This document shows, one piece after another, positions 1 to 6,947 of a stretch of DNA of 16,997 bases (its first letter is position 1; every line of letters starts with the position of its first letter). The position numbers were made by a program, and so were the translations under genes. The stretch covers positions 1 to 16,997 of the forward strand of contig CAYUVW010000026.1 of assembly GCA_964448405.1 (NCBI GenBank), given 5' to 3'. The notes beneath the pieces were generated by a model that worked only from the letters and a program-made list of their open reading frames with translations, had not been told where the DNA came from and ran no database searches. Source of the DNA: DAORHV01 sp964448405 (GTDB lineage Bacteria; Patescibacteriota; Gracilibacteria; Peribacterales; Peribacteraceae).

Positions 1-2
1 GC

Positions 3-89
3 ACCTTGCTCCGCGTTATTGGCGGTGCCTCGAACCAGCGCGTGAACCTGAAGGTATTGGAGCCCGGCGAAGTAGCGGCGGCAGCCTAA
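3..89 (+). CDS. 3' end of an unidentified gene (partial)
   Basis: An open frame enters from the left edge and stops at TAA 87-89. It gives a 28-residue tail that reads TLLRVIGGASNQRVNLKVLE and then a short PGEVAAAA end. No family is recognisable from so short a piece. It lies 33 bases upstream of the pilin-like gene on the same strand, with no terminator between them, so the two are probably co-transcribed. The frame could in principle be chance, but the position and direction fit an operon. Confidence 0.45.
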   Translation, partial: TLLRVIGGASNQRVNLKVLEPGEVAAAA

Positions 90-122
90 GCACACGAACT
101 TTCTTCTTTTCCCATCTTTTCC

Positions 123-440
123 ATGATCCGCAGACTCATCGAGAACGGTTCCGTTGTTCAGATTGTCGCCACACTCATCGCTTTCGGATTGATCCTGTCG
201 TCCGTCTTGAGCTTGGTGTACATCATCATCGGAGGTATTACGTTCATTCTTTCCGCAGGTAACGAAGAGAAAATCAAGAAGGCCGTTCACACCGTGCGCT
301 ACGCAATCATCGGTTTGTTCGTTTCGTTCATCGCATTCTTCTTGGTGTCCTGGATCGCCAAGTTGCTCGAGATTCCGTTCGATCTTTCGTTCGGCACCAT
401 CCTGGATCTTATGAACGAACTGTTCCAGTCGTTCAAGTAG
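123..440 (+). CDS. small two-helix membrane protein, T4SS pilin-like (VirB2/TrbC type)
   Basis: The 105-residue protein has one long hydrophobic segment (about residues 12-44) and a second (about 59-79). They are joined by a short charged loop that follows the pattern GG-x(6)-SAG-x-EEK-x-KKA, then T and a conserved AIIG at the start of helix 2. This GG...SAG...EK..KA...AIIGL pattern is what I know from the T4SS_pilin family (VirB2-like), abundant in CPR genomes and often found near type IV secretion or pilus genes. Unlike typical members it shows no clear cleavable signal peptide. After helix 2 there is a 25-residue amphipathic tail. No Shine-Dalgarno sequence precedes the ATG. The gene ends at the hairpin at 467-490. 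Function in conjugation, DNA uptake or a surface filament is inferred only from the family; no VirB4 or VirD4 partner lies inside the window. Confidence 0.7.
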   Translation: MIRRLIENGSVVQIVATLIAFGLILSSVLSLVYIIIGGITFILSAGNEEKIKKAVHTVRYAIIGLFVSFIAFFLVSWIAKLLEIPFDLSFGTILDLMNELFQSFK

Positions 441-466
441 AGCGCGCTCCCCTCTCGCAAGTAAAA

Positions 467-490
467 GGCCCCGCTACCGGGGCCTTTTTT
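467..490. terminator. bidirectional rho-independent terminator between convergent genes
   Basis: A 7-bp stem (GGCCCCG 467-473 paired with CGGGGCC 478-484) with a CTAC loop is followed by six T on the plus strand (485-490). It is preceded by AAAA at 463-466, which gives a U tract on the minus-strand transcript. It lies between the stop of the pilin-like gene (440) and the stop of the DUF11 protein (517), so it probably serves both. Confidence 0.85.
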
Positions 491-516
491 GTAATCGATG
501 ATTGAGTCAGACGACT

Positions 517-2310
517 TTATGCGAAGATGCCGAGGCGGCGGTGAATGCCGGTAATGCCGAGCGACAGTACGCCGAGTGCAAGTGCCATGGCGGTATCCAG
601 GCCGAAACCGGTGGTCGGGAAGTCGGTGAAGACTGCGGTGGCGACGGTACGGACTTTCTCGGAGAGGGCTACGCCGCTCACGTCACGACCGGAGATGGAT
701 GCGATGTTGTTCAAGTCGAATCCGTTCGGTGCATCCGGTGCGACTTCAAGTACGTAGCTGGCCTGCCAGGTCTGACCAGGCTGCAGAACCGGAACGCGCC
801 ATTCGAGCTGGCCGGGCATCTGCTTGGTCAGGTCGCCGGGGCTGTCGGTGCTTACGTAGCTCATGTACTGGGCATCGAAACGATCCACAATCATGGCGTC
901 CGCAATGGGGTGATCCAGTGTGTTGCGAACGTAGAGCGTGTAGCGAATGTGTCCACCCGGGACGACTTCGCTGCGGTCCACGCCTTTGCGGAGTAAGACG
1001 CTCTGCACCTTGCCTTCGTTGCTCTTCTGCACAACCTGCGTCGTGTCGCGGTCGCTGCTGCCGTCGGCGCTGATGCCGGCCAGAAGCTGGGAGCCCAGCG
1101 GCGCGTCCGGACGTACGCGGATGACGTACTTCACTTCGCGGGAGTCATTGGGGGCGATCTGGAAGATCAACCAACGGATATTGGTACCGTCGAACTTTCC
1201 GCCCTCGCTGGCCGAGACGAATTCGGCATAGTGAGGAATGGAGGCGTCGATCGACACGTTCGTGCCGACGACGTCGCTGTTGTTGCGGATGGTTGCCACG
1301 TACGTCAGTTCCTGTCCGACCTCCACGGTGCTGCGGTTATCGGTAATGGACGACGTAATGGAGTTGTACGGCAATCCTACGCGGATAATGGTCTGATCGA
1401 CGGCGTTGGCGATGCCAGCGTAGGCGCGAGTGCGGTACACGAAGCGATCCTGAACGCGGTCGTCGAGCTTCACCGAGAACTGGAACGTCTTTTCTTCCTT
1501 TGGTTCGAACGTGACGTTCGGCCAGGTGATATTGTTCGTTTTCTTGCGGTAGCCGTCGGTTGCCGAAAGGAACTCGGCGTTCCACGGAACTTCCAACGAT
1601 ACGTTGCTCTTGTTGCTGAGCGTGCTGTCGTTGCGCACCTTCAAGGTGTAGTTCAGGATTTCACCGGGGCGTGCGTATTCCTTGCCGTCGGTCAGCGAGA
1701 CTTTCAGAGCCTGCGTGTCCGGAGCAACCGTGCGCTCAACGAGCGTGGTGTCGGTTGCCTCTGTGCCCTGCGCAATGGCGCGGGCCACAATCAGGTGGCC
1801 TTCGGGAGTGTTCGGATCCAAGTTTGCCTGCACCGTGAGCGTGCGGGTGACGTTCTTGTAAACAGAGACGTTGGTCCACGTCACGCGGCCGGGGCTCAAG
1901 GCACCGCCGTCGCTGGCCGAAGCCATGGTCACCTGGTACGGCACGTTGAGCGAAATGTTGATGACGCGTGCGTCATCGCGCTGCTGCTTCAGGGTAATGG
2001 CGTAGGTAATGGCTCCGCCCGGTGCGACAGTCTCCTTGTCGTCACGGACGCTGATAAACAATCCGCTGGTTCCGCGGCCTTCGAAATCGTCGTCGAGCGA
2101 CTCACAGTCGTCATCCTGCGGATAGTCCACACGTCCGTCGGTGTCATTATCGATACCGTCGGCGCACTGTGCGCGGTCGGCGGCACCGACATGTTCCGTC
2201 GTGAGCGAGAACAGTCCGGAGAACATGGTGACTACAAGGAGTACCATGGTGCCCATTGCGGCCATCTTCTTGGCTTGTGCAAGGGAAAGGAGGGAGAAAG
2301 TTCCGTTCAC
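517..2310 (-). CDS. secreted DUF11-repeat surface protein with FPTTG sorting-like C-terminus
   Basis: 597 residues starting at GTG; in-frame ATGs occur at residues 16 and 19, and no Shine-Dalgarno sequence decides between them. Residues 16-43 form a signal peptide or membrane anchor. Residues 49-70 are a Cys-bounded acidic motif (C-x-DGIDNDTDGRVDYP...DDDC) of the calcium-binding-like kind seen in many secreted proteins. Four Ig-like DUF11 repeats follow at about 84-180, 202-300, 316-415 and 438-541. Each begins with a phrase such as TVAPGGAITYAITL or EVVPGGHIRYTLYV and carries a VP or IP strand. The C-terminus has FPTTG (564-568), a hydrophobic helix (571-588) and HRR, the layout of an LPXTG-type cell-wall sorting signal with F in place of L. 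Its role is probably adhesive or structural at the cell surface; no enzyme motif is seen. It is monocistronic, with its own promoter (2344-2372) and a shared terminator. Confidence 0.8.
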   Translation of the reverse strand: MNGTFSLLSLAQAKKMAAMGTMVLLVVTMFSGLFSLTTEHVGAADRAQCADGIDNDTDGRVDYPQDDDCESLDDDFEGRGTSGLFISVRDDKETVAPGGAITYAITLKQQRDDARVINISLNVPYQVTMASASDGGALSPGRVTWTNVSVYKNVTRTLTVQANLDPNTPEGHLIVARAIAQGTEATDTTLVERTVAPDTQALKVSLTDGKEYARPGEILNYTLKVRNDSTLSNKSNVSLEVPWNAEFLSATDGYRKKTNNITWPNVTFEPKEEKTFQFSVKLDDRVQDRFVYRTRAYAGIANAVDQTIIRVGLPYNSITSSITDNRSTVEVGQELTYVATIRNNSDVVGTNVSIDASIPHYAEFVSASEGGKFDGTNIRWLIFQIAPNDSREVKYVIRVRPDAPLGSQLLAGISADGSSDRDTTQVVQKSNEGKVQSVLLRKGVDRSEVVPGGHIRYTLYVRNTLDHPIADAMIVDRFDAQYMSYVSTDSPGDLTKQMPGQLEWRVPVLQPGQTWQASYVLEVAPDAPNGFDLNNIASISGRDVSGVALSEKVRTVATAVFTDFPTTGFGLDTAMALALGVLSLGITGIHRRLGIFA

Positions 2311-2555
2311 GGGATAGGGGGGTATGGAGACAAAAAGGGAGTAGTTATACCGTCATTCTCCTGATTTGTCAACAATGATTTACATTTGTATGTATCTACA
2401 TATCTAAGCCAGTGGTCAAAGTACCTGAAATCGGCTACAGAGGCTCTGAAATCAGCAGAAACAGGCTAAACAGGATATTCCGGATCCCCAGTCTCTCTTG
2501 GCTCCCCCATTTCCCGCAAATGACCCCTAGCCTACTACCAGGCTTGTTGTAGGCG
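2311..2555. other. intergenic region, no gene seen
   Basis: This spacer lies between the 3' end of the ATP-grasp fusion gene and the 5' end of the DUF11 gene, both on the minus strand. It contains the promoter listed separately. It also has a 6-bp inverted repeat (GCCTAC 2530-2535 with GTAGGC 2549-2554, 13-base loop) directly after the stop of the upstream gene. That hairpin has no T tract on the minus strand, so it is at best a weak terminator or an RNA 3' end stabiliser. A short minus-strand frame through 2435-2620 is not credible as a gene. Confidence 0.5.
2344..2372 (-). promoter_or_regulatory. sigma70-type promoter of the DUF11 surface protein
   Basis: On the minus strand TTGACA (plus 2367-2372) is separated by exactly 17 bases from TATAAC (plus 2344-2349), in an AT-rich tract. 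Transcription should begin near 2337, giving a leader of about 27 bases before the GTG at 2310. This near-consensus pair is the strongest promoter in the window. Confidence 0.75.
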
Positions 2556-5000
2556 TTATTCCTCCTGATTCGCTTCTTGGCCTTCTTTGGCGCCTTTTTT
2601 CTTGGATTTGGCTTTGGCACCTTTGTTACTTTGCGAAGACGGCCGCAAATGGGCTGGAACCAGCATTGGCGGCTTTACTCCATCGATGTGCTGTAGGACA
2701 TCTAGGTCTTCCAAGGCGATCTTCCCTACATATAAGCGCCTTAAATCGCCGCCGCTTGCCACGAACTGCTCAATGGCGCGCAAGCCGCGGAAGTAGACCA
2801 GCGTTTTGGTGAAAGCGCCGGATTCGGATGTATCGGCAATGCCTCGTTTCAATTCAATCGTCTTTCCAAGCGCCTTTTCCGGTCGATACAACAGGGATTC
2901 CTCTAAGTACTTTCGCGTTTCCGCAAAGGAGTGCTCTAAAGCAAATGCGCATGCCAACACGCTGCGAGCATGATTGAACCGCTTTTCATGGAACGGCGAG
3001 AGTACGCGGTTTTGGTTGTACATCGCCAAGCCCTCCTGTGTATCCAGGTAGTTGGCGAAGCCGCGCCGAAACAGTTCATACGGCTGCATATTGCCATTCT
3101 CCGCGGTCAGAACATGGGTTTCGATTTCATGGGCAATCAATGCGGCAACGTGTTGACGCGAAAATGTTGCCCCTTCGCGTAGGAAGAGGCGCTTGTCGCC
3201 AGCGGCACAATCCGACACCAGCGTTTCGCGTACGCCGACTTGCCAATCATGGAGGCCGTACTGCACCAGCGCGGCTTCGAAGAGCGGCGCAACCTCACTT
3301 GCCGACAGCAGGTCTTTGCTCGGAGGCGGCAGATCACAGGCGATTTGTGACTTCAGCGTGGCTTCGGCAAAACCAAGCAAAGCGGTGCTCGGTGTTCCGT
3401 ACAGCGCTTGGGATGCCGCAGTAAAGCGCATGCTGTCGCCTCGGCAATCCAGCACATCCAACTTCTTTAGCAGCTCTCGGCGCTTGCGCTCCAAAAGCGT
3501 GCCCAGTGGAGAGGTATCCGATTTCATCTCGTTGAGACGCTGACGCAGTTCGGCAATATCTGTATCCATTGCGCGATACTGGAATATTGGGTTGTAGCGG
3601 GCGTCGGCCAATGCGCGAGCGCGTTCCTCGCGCAGGTTGGAAGGTCGCAAGTGCCTCAGCAGCGCAATCTCACGGTCAAGCTGCGCCAAAGAGCGATCCA
3701 GCGGATGTAGGTCTTTTTTCACACCCGCGCGTACCGGAGTGGCACGCTTGGATGGGTCGATAAGAAACCCTTGCAGATCTCGCCTTCCGATGACGGCACG
3801 CACCGGCTCACCTGTTTGCCCGGCATAGACCGCAGTCTGAATCTTGCGGCCGCCGAGCGTGAATTTGGCACGGTATGCATCGGTGGTTTCGGCGGCATCC
3901 AATAACTTGTGCTGCTGCAGCTCTTGAATGAGTTCGGGACTGAAGACGGTTCGCTCGGATTCGGGTGCAATCGCGCATTCTTCGTCCAGGCTGTATTCCT
4001 CGCCTACGAAGGACAGCGTTTCACGAATGCCAAGCACCGGTTTTTCTTCCACGTCCGCTTTTGGACGACGCGTGGTTTTCTCGCCGAACAGCTCCTGTGC
4101 CAAGCGCGCGCCTTTTTCCGGCGAGCTGACTTGCAGGCCTTTGACGCGCTCCAAACGCGCACGGAGTGGTGCCAAGTTTGCGACTTGCACCATCAGCCCT
4201 GCGCGGGCATTCACCTCGAGCAACACGGGCCCTTGTTCTTCGTCTATGGTCAGGTCGACGGCCAGGTAGCCGATGTTCGTCATGTATTGAATCCGCGACG
4301 AAATCAGCAGCATTTCTTCCCAGAACGGTATTTGAATGCCGCGCACGGGCGTACCGTGCGAGAGCTCGGTGATCATGTGGTGGTACTGCGCGGCGTAGGT
4401 CGTAGTCCCCTTGGCCATGTCCATGCCGATGCCAATGCCACCCAAATGCACGTTGGCTTTGCCACCGCTCTCCGGCGTGGGGATGCGCACCATCGCCATG
4501 ACCGGAATCAGGTTGAACACAATAATGCGAATGTCCGGAAGACCCGCCGGCCTGAACGGAAGAAAGCTGTCATGGGCGATGAGGATTTTCTCGAAGAACG
4601 CCGCGTCGCTCATGCCGTTCACCGAGAACTTGCCGTCCAGAATATCCTCGATGTGCGAAATCATCCGCTTGTGCGTCACCGGATGCTTGCCTTGTTCTAA
4701 AAACTGGCCGTTCTTGCGACCCTTCAAAATCATAATCCCCTCCCCTCCAAAGCCATAGTTCGGCTTTAGGACGCAGGTATCCGGCAGCGACGAAAAATCG
4801 AAGTTGCGCAGTTGTTCGCGGTTATCAATGCGGGCGTACACGCGTGCAGTCGGAATGCCGCGGGCGGACAAGAACGCCTTGGTCTTCATTTTGTCGTCGG
4901 CAAACGCCACGGCCTTCCGTGGGTTATACGGGCGGATGTACAACAGGTTCCGGGCGTTCATTCCCAGGATGCCGCGATTGGTGAGAAACGGTAACAGCAT
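2556..5000 (-). CDS. fusion: RimK-related ATP-grasp ligase + degenerate retropepsin-like domain + DUF1704 (MATCAP-like) metallopeptidase
   Basis: 814 residues, with no signal peptide, so cytoplasmic. Residues 1-290 are an ATP-grasp ligase of the alpha-L-glutamate-ligase-like type: RG-ILGMNARN (9-18), YNPRKA..DDKMKTK (25-41), the ATP-loop motif KPNYGFGGEGI (79-89), ANVHLGGIGIGMD (182-194) and the metal-binding end LEVNARAGLMVQVAN (261-275). Such enzymes join an amino acid, often glutamate, to a carboxylate using ATP. Residues 320-418 resemble the RimB-like retropepsin fold (IGRRDLQGFLIDPS, 404-417), but the catalytic D-T/S-G-A site appears to be lost (AIAPESERTVFSPEL, 343-357). Residues 430-785 match DUF1704, a zinc peptidase family related to MATCAP: HEIETH (624-629) and QEGLA (655-659), whose Glu is the probable third ligand. 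Residues 788-814 form a Lys-rich tail. The start is upstream of the conserved RG-ILGMN block, so ATG 5000 is favoured over internal Met14. It is 51 bases downstream of the 7TM gene with no promoter between them, hence an operon. Substrate unknown. Confidence 0.85.
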   Translation of the reverse strand: MLLPFLTNRGILGMNARNLLYIRPYNPRKAVAFADDKMKTKAFLSARGIPTARVYARIDNREQLRNFDFSSLPDTCVLKPNYGFGGEGIMILKGRKNGQFLEQGKHPVTHKRMISHIEDILDGKFSVNGMSDAAFFEKILIAHDSFLPFRPAGLPDIRIIVFNLIPVMAMVRIPTPESGGKANVHLGGIGIGMDMAKGTTTYAAQYHHMITELSHGTPVRGIQIPFWEEMLLISSRIQYMTNIGYLAVDLTIDEEQGPVLLEVNARAGLMVQVANLAPLRARLERVKGLQVSSPEKGARLAQELFGEKTTRRPKADVEEKPVLGIRETLSFVGEEYSLDEECAIAPESERTVFSPELIQELQQHKLLDAAETTDAYRAKFTLGGRKIQTAVYAGQTGEPVRAVIGRRDLQGFLIDPSKRATPVRAGVKKDLHPLDRSLAQLDREIALLRHLRPSNLREERARALADARYNPIFQYRAMDTDIAELRQRLNEMKSDTSPLGTLLERKRRELLKKLDVLDCRGDSMRFTAASQALYGTPSTALLGFAEATLKSQIACDLPPPSKDLLSASEVAPLFEAALVQYGLHDWQVGVRETLVSDCAAGDKRLFLREGATFSRQHVAALIAHEIETHVLTAENGNMQPYELFRRGFANYLDTQEGLAMYNQNRVLSPFHEKRFNHARSVLACAFALEHSFAETRKYLEESLLYRPEKALGKTIELKRGIADTSESGAFTKTLVYFRGLRAIEQFVASGGDLRRLYVGKIALEDLDVLQHIDGVKPPMLVPAHLRPSSQSNKGAKAKSKKKGAKEGQEANQEE

Positions 5001-5051
5001 AGTGTCGTGAGCTGAAAACTCTCTTCTGCCTGCTCTCTACTGTCTTCTGTT

Positions 5052-6584
5052 CTACTCTTCTTCCTGCAAATGTCTGAAGACTTCGCGGAAGCGGATGTAC
5101 TCCAGCAAGCGCAGTCCGGTCCAGCGGCCGAGGAAGGCATTCACGACGATGGTGAGCAGAATGACTTCCGGGTAGGCCAAAATGAACGATTGCAGCGGTG
5201 ACCACTGCACAATGAACACGCACAGCAGCGATGCGAGCACCGTTTCACCAATGCCCATCATGGCCGATTTCCAACCCTGTTCCGATTTCATGCTTAAGAA
5301 GTTCTCGGTGAGCGAAGACATGATGAGCAAGATGAACACCGTGTCGCGTGAGAACGTAATGGAGAACAGTGTTCCGATGCCGAGCAAAATCATGAGCGTG
5401 AAACTTACGACTGTGAGCACGATGGCAACTTTGGGTATATAGAGGAGGCGCCAACGTTTCATGATCGAGCGTGTTAGGTAGCCCGTTGCCACGATGAACG
5501 TCAGGAACAGCAAGCCTACCCACCAACCGAGCGCCAGAAAGCTGAGCGCGATGATGGACGGGGTATAGAGACCGAATGTGGTAATGCCGATGACTTGTTT
5601 CAGGAACGCAAGAATGGTCGCGATAACCGGCAGCATCAGCAGCAAGAGCACGGTTGAACTGGAGACGCCGTGCGTGAGCATGTAGTTCACCAATGCCGAC
5701 AGCACGTCCCACGGACGGAAGAAAATGTCGGTGCTCGTAATGGTGAGTGAGTCGATGTCGCGCTGCGTCAGCGTCGCCTTGAATGCGTCCATGGAGGTGG
5801 AAAGCAGCAACGGGTTGATCGCCTCGCTACGGGTGATGACCATTTGCTGCGGCTGCAACACCGAAAACGGGCCGCGCGCTGTTCGGGCCAGTGTCGTCAG
5901 ACTGCGCTCCGTGACAAGCACGATGCTCTGATTGTGAATACCCGACAGACGCTCGGGGTCGTTCTGCACCGCGTTCACGAGTGCCTGCAATCCGCTGATG
6001 CCGTCGTTCGTCCACAGAATAATGGTCTCCGCATTCGCAATGGCTTGGCGCTGTTCGCCCAATGCTTCGCTCAGCCGGTCATCGGTGCGAAGCGACGTTG
6101 TAATCGACGCTGGCGACACCACGCGCAGAAAGATGTTCGATTCAGCGGCGGCCTTGGCGTGTGTTACGACTTTTTCGGCCGGCACCGAATCGTCCACGAT
6201 CAATGCGATTTTCCGGTTGTACACGACGACGGTGTGCGTGACTTCGGATTCTTCCACCTGTCCGGTGAGCGAAACCGTGCGCACGACAAGGTGGAACACG
6301 AGCGTTCCGGGTTTCTCCGGCGTGTAAATCGCCTCCACGCTGCGGCTGATCGTCTGGCGCGGCTCTTCGATAAACCAGCGGTACTCGGTTTTTTCGCCAC
6401 TCGTCGTGCTGGAAGATGCATCCAGAATAATGGTGCGGCCGACAGCGATATCGTCCGGACCCGTGATCACCGCTTGCGTGGTTCGTTCGGTTGCCGTAAC
6501 CGCAGAGACCGGGCTTGCTGCAAAAGCCGCGCCCGTGACGAGCGACAGGGCAAGCGACAGGACAACGATGATGGGTTTTCGCAT
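5052..6584 (-). CDS. 7TM_transglut-type membrane protein with N-terminal PKD-like domain
   Basis: 510 residues from ATG 6584. The frame stays open upstream, but this Met begins a clear signal peptide (MRKPIIVVLSLALSLVTGAA, cleavage near FAA-SP) and sits six bases after a -10 box. Residues 38-122 look like a PKD/Ig fold (TGPDDIAVGRTIILDASSST, EYRWFIEEP). Residues 123-285 are an alpha/beta-like outer domain with no recognised family. Residues 286-510 match the 7TM part of 'inactive transglutaminase fused to 7TM' proteins: FRPWD (289-293), about seven helices from 310 to 485 including GITTFGLYTPSIIAL (333-347), LLYIPKVAIVL (380-390), and the terminal block YPEVILL..FLGRWTGLRLLEYIRFRE (471-501). 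In proteobacteria this 7TM protein is encoded beside the ATP-grasp ligase, as here. It probably links an external sensing or carrier domain to the cytoplasmic ligase; that role is inferred. I see no transglutaminase-like domain at the N-terminus. Confidence 0.85.
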   Translation of the reverse strand: MRKPIIVVLSLALSLVTGAAFAASPVSAVTATERTTQAVITGPDDIAVGRTIILDASSSTTSGEKTEYRWFIEEPRQTISRSVEAIYTPEKPGTLVFHLVVRTVSLTGQVEESEVTHTVVVYNRKIALIVDDSVPAEKVVTHAKAAAESNIFLRVVSPASITTSLRTDDRLSEALGEQRQAIANAETIILWTNDGISGLQALVNAVQNDPERLSGIHNQSIVLVTERSLTTLARTARGPFSVLQPQQMVITRSEAINPLLLSTSMDAFKATLTQRDIDSLTITSTDIFFRPWDVLSALVNYMLTHGVSSSTVLLLLMLPVIATILAFLKQVIGITTFGLYTPSIIALSFLALGWWVGLLFLTFIVATGYLTRSIMKRWRLLYIPKVAIVLTVVSFTLMILLGIGTLFSITFSRDTVFILLIMSSLTENFLSMKSEQGWKSAMMGIGETVLASLLCVFIVQWSPLQSFILAYPEVILLTIVVNAFLGRWTGLRLLEYIRFREVFRHLQEEE

Positions 6585-6590
6585 GCAGTG

Positions 6591-6596
6591 AGTATA
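6591..6596 (-). promoter_or_regulatory. -10 box predicting a leaderless mRNA for the 7TM operon
   Basis: On the minus strand TATACT (plus 6591-6596) is followed by six bases (CACTGC) and then the ATG at 6584, so transcription would start at or next to the A of the start codon. No good -35 is seen at 16-18 bases upstream. The same TATACT-N6-ATG layout occurs at 16247-16261. Confidence 0.5.
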
Positions 6597-6645
6597 CACG
6601 ATTGTTTTCTGTATTTGCCCTACTGATTCTTGCAAAAACCGCACT

Positions 6646-6674
6646 TTTACATGTATTAAAAAATGTGTTATAAT
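6646..6674 (+). promoter_or_regulatory. sigma70-type promoter of the small orphan gene pair
   Basis: TTTACA (6646-6651), a 17-base spacer and a perfect TATAAT (6669-6674). The predicted start is near 6681, giving a leader of about 33 bases to ATG 6714. The -10 box lies inside the longer open frame that begins at 6663, which argues against that earlier start. The -35/spacer/-10 combination is identical to that of the M23 gene at 14879-14907. Confidence 0.7.
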
Positions 6675-6713
6675 AAAGGAAAGAACAGCAATCCCCTTTC
6701 TGAACGCATCCCG

Positions 6714-6947
6714 ATGGAAACCGTGCCCTTTCAGGCCGATGTAAAGCGCATCCAGTGCCTGTCGGCTGCCGTGCTGGAGCATATTGCGGAAGAGGCCGGG
6801 CGCTTAACGCCGGCTCAGCGCGATGCATTGCTGAAGCGCTTGCAAAAGGGCGATGCTAAGCAGCGGTCTATTTTCGGCAAAGCCGTGACAAAACTCGATC
6901 ATATTCTTCATCGCTTCCTTCTGCGCACACATGATGCCCGGTCCTGA
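6714..6947 (+). CDS. small hypothetical protein, helical
   Basis: 77 residues from ATG 6714 (METVPFQADVKRIQCL...), chosen over the in-frame ATG at 6663 because the latter lies upstream of the predicted transcription start. The protein is charged and looks alpha-helical throughout (LEHIAEEAGRLTPAQRDALL), with no signal peptide, membrane segment, Cys cluster or known motif. I do not recognise a family. The last 17 bases overlap the next gene, which suggests translational coupling. It is transcribed away from the 7TM/ATP-grasp operon from a shared 129-base spacer. No Shine-Dalgarno sequence is placed correctly; AAAGGA at 6675-6680 is too far upstream. Confidence 0.55.
   Translation: METVPFQADVKRIQCLSAAVLEHIAEEAGRLTPAQRDALLKRLQKGDAKQRSIFGKAVTKLDHILHRFLLRTHDARS

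Noticed and set aside
1231..2364. Long plus-strand open frame antisense to the DUF11 protein gene
   Set aside because: The minus-strand reading gives signal peptide, four DUF11 repeats and a sorting-like tail. The plus-strand product has no domain logic, and the frame stays open because of the GC-rich codon pattern on the other strand.
2435..2620. Small Lys/Arg-rich minus-strand frame overlapping the 3' end of the ATP-grasp fusion
   Set aside because: Its basic start comes from reading the Lys-rich tail of the real gene in another frame. It has no start signal and no conservation argument.
3909..4700. Plus-strand open frame of 263 codons opposite the ATP-grasp region
   Set aside because: It is fully antisense to conserved ATP-grasp motifs, and the product is rich in His and Arg without recognisable motifs.
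5844..6626. Plus-strand open frame of 260 codons opposite the 7TM gene
   Set aside because: It is antisense to the signal peptide, PKD-like and outer domains of a clear family member, and it has no promoter or plausible domain.
6663..6713. Earlier in-frame ATG for the 77-residue orphan protein
   Set aside because: A perfect TATAAT (6669-6674) with a correctly spaced -35 lies across it, so the mRNA should start after this codon.
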